Source of the DNA: Muellerivita sp035541195
GTDB taxonomy: Bacteria; Oederibacteriota; Muellerivitia; Muellerivitales; Muellerivitaceae
Assembly (NCBI GenBank): GCA_035541195.1
Contig: DATKNU010000136.1
Coordinates: 1 to 7,194 of the forward strand
Direction: 5' to 3'
DNA: 7,194 nucleotides
Shown here in pieces: positions 1 through 5,770 of this stretch (position 1 is its first letter; the number at the start of each line of letters is the position of its first letter). The notes under the pieces are model-generated. The model did no database searches. It was not told where the DNA came from and was given only the letters and a program-made list of their open reading frames with translations. A program made the translations under genes and the position numbers.

Positions 1-1299
1 AACGCCGATTTCAAGGTGACCGACACCCAGGGCCAGGTCGCCGTTCCCCCGGGCGAGGAAAGCTACCACCTGAAGCGCCTCCGGCTCACCCGCCGGGAGG
101 AACAGGGCTATTACGAGGGCTTTTCCAACGAGACCCTTTGGCCCCTTTGCCATGTCTGCTACGTCCGGCCCAAGTTCCTTCCCAGCGATTGGGAGGTCTA
201 CGACCAGGTCAACCGGAAGTTCGCCCAAGCCGTCGCTGAAACCACCGAGTCCGGCGCCATCATTTTCCTGCAAGATTATCATTTAAGCCGGGTGGCCCAC
301 CATTTGCGCTCCCTGCGCCCCGACTTGATGACGGTGCTCTTTTGGCATATCCCCTGGCCCAACCCGGAGATCTTCAGGATCTTGCCTTGGAAAAAGGAAA
401 TCCTCGAGGGGCTGCTGGCCAACGACATCCTGGGCTTCCACCTGAAATACCACGCCGAAAATTTCCTGGAAACCGTGGGGCTCGAGATGGAATGCCGGAT
501 CGACTGGGAAAAGTCCCGGGTGGAACGGGGCGACCGGGTCACCCACATCAACCACTACCCCATCTCGATCGATTTCGAGTCCATCTTCCGGCAATCCCAA
601 GGCCCCGCGGTGGAAAAAAACTGCCGGGAGTTGGAACAGCAATTGGCGCTCCAGGGCCGAAAGCTCATCCTGGGCGTGGACCGTTTGGACTACACCAAGG
701 GCATCCCCGAGCGGCTCGAGGCCTTTGACCGCCTTTTGGACAACCACCCCGAATACATCGGGAAGGTCCAGATGGTTCAAATCGGCGTGCCCAGCCGGAC
801 CGGGTTGGAGGACTACCAGCAGGTCGTCAACGCCATCGAGGAGCGCTGCGCCGCCTTGAACGCCCGCTATGGGGCGGCCGATTGGCAACCGGTGCGGTTC
901 CTCAAGGGGCACCAGGATTTCGACACCTTGCTCCCCTATTACCACTTGGCCGATGTCTGCTTGGTCACTTCCCTGCACGACGGTATGAACTTGGTGGCGA
1001 AGGAATTCGTGGCGGCCTCCAGCGACGACCGGGGGGTCCTGGTCCTGTCCCAATTCACCGGGGCCGCCCGGGAGCTGGAGCAGGCCCTGCTGGTGAACCC
1101 CTATGACACGGCCGCCTTGGCCCAGGCCCTGCGCCAAGCCCTGGCCATGCCCGCCGGGGAACAAAAGGCCAGGCTTTCCCGCATGCGCCTGACGGTGGCG
1201 GAAAACAACATCTTCGCCTGGGCCCTGGGCATCTTGAACGACATCATCCGGCTGGCCCGGGAAACGGAAACAACCGCCACCCAAAGCGGCGAAAAATAA
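1..1299 (+). CDS. otsA: Trehalose-6-phosphate synthase (GT20, OtsA-like), 5'-truncated by window edge
   Basis: Transfers glucose from a nucleotide sugar (normally UDP-glucose) to glucose-6-phosphate, giving trehalose-6-phosphate in the cytoplasm. The frame is open from base 1, so the start lies outside the window; the GTG at 16 falls inside the conserved domain and is unlikely to be the true start. Family marks visible: GFSNETLWPLCH (118-153), QDYHL (271-285) with the sugar-binding Asp, HIPWPNPE, GVDRLDYTKGIPER with the Arg and Lys that contact the donor phosphates (Arg codon 682, Lys codon 697), and DGMNLVAKE (979-1005), followed by the usual VLSQFTGAARE block. The C-terminus ends where E. 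coli OtsA ends, so no phosphatase (OtsB-like) domain is fused; none is in the window. The acceptor-side motif reads HIPWPNPE where E. coli has HIPFPTPE, marking a different subgroup. Glucosylglycerol-phosphate synthase is a related GT20 alternative. First gene of the visible operon, 17 nt before the next start codon. Confidence 0.92.
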   Translation, partial: NADFKVTDTQGQVAVPPGEESYHLKRLRLTRREEQGYYEGFSNETLWPLCHVCYVRPKFLPSDWEVYDQVNRKFAQAVAETTESGAIIFLQDYHLSRVAHHLRSLRPDLMTVLFWHIPWPNPEIFRILPWKKEILEGLLANDILGFHLKYHAENFLETVGLEMECRIDWEKSRVERGDRVTHINHYPISIDFESIFRQSQGPAVEKNCRELEQQLALQGRKLILGVDRLDYTKGIPERLEAFDRLLDNHPEYIGKVQMVQIGVPSRTGLEDYQQVVNAIEERCAALNARYGAADWQPVRFLKGHQDFDTLLPYYHLADVCLVTSLHDGMNLVAKEFVAASSDDRGVLVLSQFTGAARELEQALLVNPYDTAALAQALRQALAMPAGEQKARLSRMRLTVAENNIFAWALGILNDIIRLARETETTATQSGEK

Positions 1300-1305
1300 A
1301 ATCTC

Positions 1306-1311
1306 TGGAGG
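1306..1311 (+). promoter_or_regulatory. Ribosome binding site (TGGAGG) for the channel-like gene
   Basis: GGAGG at 1307-1311 lies 6 nt before the ATG at 1318, in the short gap after the otsA-like stop. It settles this start codon. Confidence 0.75.
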
Positions 1312-1317
1312 CGACGC

Positions 1318-2001
1318 ATGGAAAAGGCAAACACAAACGCTTGGCTGGCGCCCTTAAGGCAATTGGGGGCCGATTTGGGCAGTTGGGCCCCCGATTTTTT
1401 GGCGGCCCTCTTGGTGTTGGTGGCGGGGCTGACGGCGGCCTGGCTCCTCAGGGGCTTCGCCGCGTGGTTTTTCAAGAAGCTTCAATTGGACGATCGCCTG
1501 GGCCACTTGTGGCTGTTCCAGCTTTGGTCCAAGCGCTTCCAAGGTTCCAGCGCCTCAAAATCGCTGGCCTCCTTCGTTTTCTACCTGGTCTTGTTCCTCG
1601 CCATTCTTTTGGCCATTCACCTGTTGGGATCGGAGGGTGGGCAAACCATCCTGGCTTCCTTGCTCGGCGTGATTCCCCGGGTCATGAGCTTCATGCTGAT
1701 CCTTTTTCTGGGTTCCCTCTTGGCCATGTTTTTTTCGGTCTTGGCCCAATTGGCGCTGGTGGGTTCGGGCGCCCAGCATCCCAGCTTTTGGGGCAAGGTC
1801 ATCGCCTGGGGCACCTTCGGCCTGACCGTGATGTTCTCCCTGGAACCGCTGGGCTTGGCGGGCCAGTTCCTGACCGACTTGGTGTTGATCGCCTTGGGCG
1901 TGGTGGGACTGGGCGCGGCCATCGCCTTGGGGCTGGGCTGCAAGGACTTGGCCCGGGAATTCGTGATCGAATTGTTAAAGGAACACCGCGATGACAAGTG
2001 A
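1318..2001 (+). CDS. Small MscS-related membrane protein (conserved TM-helix family)
   Basis: A 227-residue integral membrane protein with about five predicted helices (roughly residues 26-50, 84-103, 120-148, 160-178, 185-205). Three segments resemble the conserved TM helix repeat (PF05552-like) of small mechanosensitive-channel-related proteins: one starting at PDFLAALLVLVAGL, one at IPRVMSFMLILFLGSLLA, and the last helix running into ALGLGCKDLAREFVIELLKE, whose GLG-KDLA ending is the family signature. The last helix is rich in Gly and Ala, as in the MscS pore helix, but the protein ends about 20 residues later, so the large MscS cytoplasmic beta domain is absent. Likely inner membrane. A role in turgor sensing or solute release is inference from the family and from its place between two trehalose enzymes; no transport activity can be read from sequence. 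Starts at ATG with a strong Shine-Dalgarno; its 3' end overlaps the next gene by 11 nt. Confidence 0.8.
   Translation: MEKANTNAWLAPLRQLGADLGSWAPDFLAALLVLVAGLTAAWLLRGFAAWFFKKLQLDDRLGHLWLFQLWSKRFQGSSASKSLASFVFYLVLFLAILLAIHLLGSEGGQTILASLLGVIPRVMSFMLILFLGSLLAMFFSVLAQLALVGSGAQHPSFWGKVIAWGTFGLTVMFSLEPLGLAGQFLTDLVLIALGVVGLGAAIALGLGCKDLAREFVIELLKEHRDDK
1978..1982 (+). promoter_or_regulatory. Ribosome binding site (AAGGA) for the DUF5752-like gene
   Basis: AAGGA lies inside the 3' end of the membrane protein gene, 8 nt before the ATG at 1991, and supports that start even though it overlaps the upstream stop. Confidence 0.6.
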
Positions 2002-2764
2002 CGGGAGCGCGCCCGCGCCTTTTATTTTCAGGACATCGGTGGAGTCCATCCAACTGACCGGCCGCAAAGCCGCCAACTTGGCCGAGCTTCACGCGGGCCT
2101 GCGCGAGGCCGAGGGATCCACGATTTACCACCATACCCATCGTTTTTACCGGGCCCATTCCTTCCTGGGCGCCTGGAACCGGTCGGATTTCGCCCTCTGG
2201 GCCGCCAACAATCTGAAGGAAGAAGCCCTCGCGGAGCGGATGGCCGCCCTGGACACCCGGGACTATCCCAATTTGGAGGCCTTAAAGCAGGCCCTCTTGG
2301 AAACCCTCGCCCCCCTGGAAGCCGAACCCGACCGATGGCAGCGAAAGGTCCCCGCCGGCTTGGAGTTTCATTTTTGCAAATCCATCAGCCTGGTTTTTCC
2401 CGCCGGCTACGAGGCCAAAAACCTGGAGGACTTTCTGGAGGCGCTGGAAAGGGTGGACCTCGCCTCCCTTTATTTCCACCTGATCGAATCCCCCCTCCAC
2501 GCCCACGGCCGGGCCCGCCCCTTCGCCAACGACTTTTCCAATTGGCTCGCCGAACTGGGTTTTGAGGCCCAGGCGAAAAGCCTGGCGGAATTGAACCCCT
2601 ATTCGGGCGACCTGGAATCCTTGCGGACCCGCGCGCTGGGGCTTTTCCGCAAGAACCGCTTCCAGGCGGCCGTCCATCGGGCGGTGGGGCGGGTGGAACG
2701 GGAATCCGCCGGTGAGGCGGCCTCCCATTGGCTTCAGCGTTGGCGCACGGGAGGCGTGAAATGA
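1991..2764 (+). CDS. DUF5752-like protein of unknown function, internally duplicated
   Basis: A 257-residue soluble protein with no signal peptide and no membrane segment. I assign it to DUF5752 from remembered motifs only (F-F-x-S near the start, G-KA-NL-EL, SIYHHTH, DF-x-x-W, LAER); a profile search should confirm. No reaction is known to me. The chain is two copies of one unit. Residues F11, F13, S16, G24, A27, N29, L30, Y46, H48, D66, F67 and W70 recur at F126, F128, S131, G139, A142, N144, L145, Y161, H163, D181, F182 and W185, always 115 residues later, with no gap. Copy 1 has a His cluster (H47, H48, H50, H56) and copy 2 has H163, H170, H172, so metal or phosphosugar binding is possible but unproven. 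It overlaps the upstream gene by 11 nt and the downstream TreT-like gene by 4 nt (ATGA), implying co-translation. A partner or regulator of the trehalose enzymes is the best contextual guess. Confidence 0.8.
   Translation: MTSDGSAPAPFIFRTSVESIQLTGRKAANLAELHAGLREAEGSTIYHHTHRFYRAHSFLGAWNRSDFALWAANNLKEEALAERMAALDTRDYPNLEALKQALLETLAPLEAEPDRWQRKVPAGLEFHFCKSISLVFPAGYEAKNLEDFLEALERVDLASLYFHLIESPLHAHGRARPFANDFSNWLAELGFEAQAKSLAELNPYSGDLESLRTRALGLFRKNRFQAAVHRAVGRVERESAGEAASHWLQRWRTGGVK
2749..2754 (+). promoter_or_regulatory. Ribosome binding site (GGGAGG) deciding the TreT-like start
   Basis: GGGAGG sits 6 nt before the ATG at 2761, which overlaps the upstream TGA as ATGA. This favours ATG 2761 over the in-frame TTG at 2728, which would add 11 residues unlike the family's N-terminus. 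Confidence 0.75.
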
Positions 2765-4014
2765 GTTCCCCTTACGCCGAATACCGTAAAATCATCGGCG
2801 CGGCGGAGCATGACCGAATCGCGCGCCTGGCCGGCTACCTGAAGGGCCAATCGGTGGTGATGGTCAATTCCACCCGGGACGGCGGGGGCGTGGCCGAGAT
2901 CCTGCGCAACATGGTCCCGATGTTGAACGAGTTGGGGGTGGAAACCACCTGGGAAGTCATCGAGGGGCGTCCCGACTTTTTCGCCGCCACCAAGACCCTG
3001 CACAACGCCCTGCATGGCCGGCCCGAACCCCTGACGCCCGCCATGCAGAAGGCCTACTGGGAAGTCACGGACTTGAACGCCGAAAAGTTGCGGTCCCAGT
3101 TGGACAAACCCCTGGTATTCATCCACGACCCCCAGCCCGGGGGCTTGCTCCAAAAGCTGAAAAAGCCGGGCCAAAAGTGGGTTTACCGCTGCCACGTGGA
3201 CGTTTCCACGCCCTATCCCCCGGTTTGGAAATTCCTGTCGTCCATCATGGAAGAATACGACGCGTCGGTTTTTTCCCATCCCAGCTTCGCGCAAAAGATG
3301 CCCAAGCCCCAGTTTTTGATCGCGCCTTCCATCGACCCCCTTTCGGACAAAAACAAACCCCTGCCCGAAAGTTTCGTGCGGCGGACCTTGGAGCGCTACC
3401 ACCTGGACCCCGCCCGGCCTTTGATCACCCAAGTTTCCCGCTTTGACAAACTCAAGGACCCCTTGGGCGTGATCCAAGCCTTCCGGCTCGTGAAAAAGAC
3501 CCATCCTTCCGTCCAATTGCTCTTGGCCGGGGGGGCGGCCTCCGACGACCCGGAGTCGGCCCACATTTTACCCGCGATCCAGGAAGCCGCCGGACAGGAC
3601 GAGAGCATCCATATCTTGGACCTACCGCCCTTTTCGGATTTGGAAATCAACGCGCTCCAAAGGGCCAGCACGGTGGTCCTGCAAAAATCCTTGAAGGAGG
3701 GTTTCGCCCTGACGGTGTCGGAAGCCTTGTGGAAAGAGCGGCCCGTGGTGGCCATGGCGGTGGGCGGCATTCCCCTACAGGTCTTATCCGGCAAGACCGG
3801 CTATTTGGTGCATACGATCGAGGGAACCGCCGTGGCCATCCGCCACGTGTTGGACCACCCGGCGGAGGCCGCCGCCCTGGCGCGCAACGGCCGGGAACAT
3901 GTCCGGCAGAACTTCCTCATCACCCGGCATACCCGGGATTACATGAGCCTGTTTTTAAGCGTGATGAACCCCCATCAAACCGTGGTGGCCTTGGGCCCGT
4001 CCCAAGCCGCCTAG
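2761..4014 (+). CDS. treT: Trehalose glycosyltransferase/phosphorylase-like enzyme (GT4, TreT family)
   Basis: A 417-residue cytoplasmic retaining GT4 enzyme closely resembling archaeal TreT, which forms trehalose reversibly from NDP-glucose and free glucose. Shared blocks in order: YxEYRKIIG at the N-terminus; VNSTRDGGGVAEIL (residues 35-48), the Gly-rich loop of the first Rossmann domain; FIHDPQPGGLL; WVYRCHVDVSTP; APSIDPLSDKN; ITQVSRFDKLKDP with the donor-binding Arg227 and, four residues further on, Leu231-Lys232; and the GT4 EX7E motif E313-GFALTVS-E321 followed by ALWKERPVVA and GGIPLQV. Length matches the family (about 400-415). Trehalose phosphorylase (using phosphate) belongs to the same subfamily and cannot be excluded; donor nucleotide is not predictable. 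It is the last gene of the plus-strand operon, translationally coupled to the DUF5752-like gene. With the otsA-like gene upstream it gives a second, phosphatase-independent route to trehalose. Its TAG stop lies one base from the stop of the convergent minus-strand gene. A run of seven G at 3529-3535 is in frame and intact. Confidence 0.9.
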   Translation: MSSPYAEYRKIIGAAEHDRIARLAGYLKGQSVVMVNSTRDGGGVAEILRNMVPMLNELGVETTWEVIEGRPDFFAATKTLHNALHGRPEPLTPAMQKAYWEVTDLNAEKLRSQLDKPLVFIHDPQPGGLLQKLKKPGQKWVYRCHVDVSTPYPPVWKFLSSIMEEYDASVFSHPSFAQKMPKPQFLIAPSIDPLSDKNKPLPESFVRRTLERYHLDPARPLITQVSRFDKLKDPLGVIQAFRLVKKTHPSVQLLLAGGAASDDPESAHILPAIQEAAGQDESIHILDLPPFSDLEINALQRASTVVLQKSLKEGFALTVSEALWKERPVVAMAVGGIPLQVLSGKTGYLVHTIEGTAVAIRHVLDHPAEAAALARNGREHVRQNFLITRHTRDYMSLFLSVMNPHQTVVALGPSQAA

Positions 4015-4015
4015 A

Positions 4016-5671
4016 TCACGGGAGCCCCTTGAGCTCCCGTTTCACGGTTTCCAAGGCGCTTTCCCAATCCCCGATCTTGGGCTGGCGGAAAAGCCGCGCC
4101 TGCGGGTACCAGGGGTTGTCCGGGCGCTTGAGGAGCCAGCGGTAATCCGGTGCGAAAGGCACCAGGACCCAGAGGGGCCTTCCCAGGGCGCCCGCCAAAT
4201 GGGCCGCCGAGGAATCCACCGAAACCACCAAATCCAGGTTCGCGGCCAAGGCCGCGGTGTCGGAAAAATCCCCCAAGCAATCCCGGTGGTCCCGGATCCG
4301 GCCCGAGGATTGCAGGAAGGCCAAGTCCTCGCCCTTGAGGTCTTTTTGTAGCGAGTGGAACTCCAGGGGAAGGTTCAGCAGGGGCGCCCAATCCTTTAAG
4401 GGGATGCTGCGGTTGTGGTCATTGCTGTGCTCGGGCCTGCCCGACCAGGCCAAGCCGACCCGGGGCTTGGTTTTCGCCCCCAGCTTTCGGCCCCAGGCTT
4501 CCACTTGGGCCGGGTCCGCGGAAAGATAAGGCACCGTCCCGGGGACGCTTTGCAAGGTGGTCTTAAAGGCCAAGGGCAGGCTCAAGAGCGGACAATGGAA
4601 ATCCAGGGGCGGGACTTCGCCCCCCTTCTCCAAGACCCGCGCCCCGCCCGGAAGGGTCCTCGACAAGGAAAGCAAGGCCGCGGGAACCTCGAAGAACACC
4701 CGGGCGCCCTCTTTTTCCAAAAGCGGGACATAGCGGGCGTATTGCAGGATGTCCCCCATGCCCTGTTCGGCCCAGATCAGGATGGTTTTTCCCGCGAGGG
4801 ATTGGCCCCCCAGCCACAAGGGACGGTCGAAGGCCCGGGCCTCCTCCTTCGTGGCGCTTTTCCAACGCCACTCAAAAAGCCTCCAGCCTTCCTCGAATCG
4901 GCCGTCCAACAAAAGGGCCTGGGATTTATTCCAATAGGCGAAGGCGAAATCGGGCCTCCCGGCGATGGCCTTGTCATACTCGGCCAGGGCTTCCGAAACC
5001 CTCCCCAACTCCTGCAGGGCGATGCCCCGGTTGTTCAAACTGTCGGGATGGCCGGGCCTCAAGGCCAGCGCCCGATCATAGTCCGCCAGCGCCTCCCCGG
5101 GACGGCCCAGGGCCCGCAGGGCGTTGCCCCGGTTGTTGAGGGCGTCCGGGTCCCCGGGCCTTAAATCGACGGCCCGGTTGAAATTCTCCAGGGCCCGAAG
5201 CGGTTGGCGGGCCCGCAGGTAAAGCGCCCCCTGATTGGCCAAAGCCTCCGCTTGCCCGGGATTCACCCGAAGGGCTTCCCCATAGCTTTCGACGGCCTGC
5301 TCCAACCGGCCCAAGTCCCTGAGGACATTGCCCCGGTTGAAGAAAAGCCAAGCTTCGGGTTTAACCGCCAAGGCCCCCTCATAACCGGCCAAGGCTTCTT
5401 CCAAGCGCCCCAGTTTTTCCAGGGCCTGGGCCCGGCTGGTTTGGGCGGGGAAAAAAGAAGGATCCAAACCCAGCGCCCGGTCAAAAGCCTCCAGCGCCGC
5501 CGTGGGTTGGCCTTGTTGCAAACGGATCGTTCCCAAATGCGCCCAAAGCGGGGGCATCTCGGGGAAATCCTTGAGCAGTTCCTCGATCTTCGCCCCAGCC
5601 TCGGTGAAAAGTCCCGACTGGTGCAAGGAAAGGGCGGCCTTCAGGCGGGGGTCGGATGGGGTCAGCGACAT
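4016..5671 (-). CDS. TPR-repeat protein fused to a GT9/heptosyltransferase-like domain
   Basis: A 551-residue cytoplasmic protein in two parts. Residues about 7-278 form eight consecutive 34-residue TPR units with the usual pattern (for example NNRGNALRALGRPGEALADYDRAL and ALRPGHP), a helical scaffold for protein binding. Residues about 295-551 resemble the C-terminal GT9-like domain often attached to bacterial TPRs: a Gly-rich loop with GMGDILQY at 304-311, GLAWSGRPEHSNDHNRSIP, LVVSVDSSAAHLAGALG with D486 and H491 (the VD-x-x-x-x-H motif of heptosyltransferases), and PFAPDYRW then NPWYP and LFRQP. The overall plan also recalls bacterial O-GlcNAc-transferase-like proteins, but the domain is closer to GT9. 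Donor and acceptor are unknown; glycosylation of protein or a surface glycan are options. ATG start with AGGG 6 nt upstream and a sigma70-like promoter just before it, so it is probably its own transcription unit. It converges on the trehalose operon with one base between stops. Confidence 0.88.
   Translation of the reverse strand: MSLTPSDPRLKAALSLHQSGLFTEAGAKIEELLKDFPEMPPLWAHLGTIRLQQGQPTAALEAFDRALGLDPSFFPAQTSRAQALEKLGRLEEALAGYEGALAVKPEAWLFFNRGNVLRDLGRLEQAVESYGEALRVNPGQAEALANQGALYLRARQPLRALENFNRAVDLRPGDPDALNNRGNALRALGRPGEALADYDRALALRPGHPDSLNNRGIALQELGRVSEALAEYDKAIAGRPDFAFAYWNKSQALLLDGRFEEGWRLFEWRWKSATKEEARAFDRPLWLGGQSLAGKTILIWAEQGMGDILQYARYVPLLEKEGARVFFEVPAALLSLSRTLPGGARVLEKGGEVPPLDFHCPLLSLPLAFKTTLQSVPGTVPYLSADPAQVEAWGRKLGAKTKPRVGLAWSGRPEHSNDHNRSIPLKDWAPLLNLPLEFHSLQKDLKGEDLAFLQSSGRIRDHRDCLGDFSDTAALAANLDLVVSVDSSAAHLAGALGRPLWVLVPFAPDYRWLLKRPDNPWYPQARLFRQPKIGDWESALETVKRELKGLP
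4018..4040. terminator. Possible hairpin at the convergent gene junction
   Basis: A perfect 8-bp inverted repeat, ACGGGAGC / GCTCCCGT, with a 7-nt loop starts 4 nt after the TAG of the TreT-like gene. It lies within the last codons of the opposing TPR gene. There is no proper T tract on either side (plus strand continues TTCACGGTTT), so it is a weak intrinsic terminator at best; it could instead block transcript read-through or 3' decay. Confidence 0.3.
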
Positions 5672-5700
5672 GGGTCACCCTGAAATGGAAGTCTGGGCCC

Positions 5701-5729
5701 AATATAAACGAAGGAAGGAGGCTTGTCGA
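5701..5729 (-). promoter_or_regulatory. Sigma70-like promoter for the TPR-GT9 gene
   Basis: Read on the minus strand: TCGACA (5729-5724; 5 of 6 to TTGACA), a 17-nt spacer, then TATATT (5706-5701; 5 of 6 to TATAAT). Transcription would start near 5693, leaving a leader of roughly 20 nt before the ATG at 5671. It lies in the only AT-richer patch of the 99-nt intergenic region, directly upstream of the gene. Confidence 0.5.
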
Positions 5730-5764
5730 AGGCCCCGTCGATTTGCGGCGCGGGGCTTTCGCCC
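5729..5764 (-). terminator. GC-rich stem-loops after the DUF347 gene (possible terminator)
   Basis: Just after the DUF347 stop, the minus strand can form GGGC-GAAA-GCCC (5764-5753), a 4-bp stem with a GNRA-type loop. Alternatively it can form a 6-bp GCCCCG/CGGGGC stem (5756-5751 with 5737-5732, 13-nt loop). The two overlap and exclude each other. There is no T tract, so intrinsic termination is doubtful. The outer edge touches the -35 box of the next gene. Confidence 0.25.
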
Positions 5765-5770
5765 TAAATA

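Noticed and set aside
283..1284. Long 333-residue open frame on the minus strand opposite the otsA-like gene
   Set aside because: Gly/Gln/Val-rich composition without motifs, no ribosome binding site, and antisense to a well-conserved enzyme. Long antisense frames are expected in GC-rich genes.
2728..2760. Upstream TTG start for the TreT-like gene
   Set aside because: The ATG at 2761 has a well-spaced GGGAGG and the ATGA coupling; the extra 11 residues do not resemble the family N-terminus.
3529..3535. G7 run in the TreT-like gene, and A7/T7 runs at 614-620 and 6523-6529, considered as phase-variable tracts
   Set aside because: Seven bases is short for slippage-based switching, all frames are intact across them, and such runs are common in this base composition.
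4415..5164. 249-residue plus-strand open frame opposite the TPR-GT9 gene
   Set aside because: Its apparent repeats simply mirror the TPR codons; no motif and no independent start signal.
4680..5640. 102-nt periodic similarity considered as a non-coding tandem repeat or CRISPR-like array
   Set aside because: The period equals 34 codons and is fully explained by the TPR units of the coding sequence; no identical short repeats with unique spacers.
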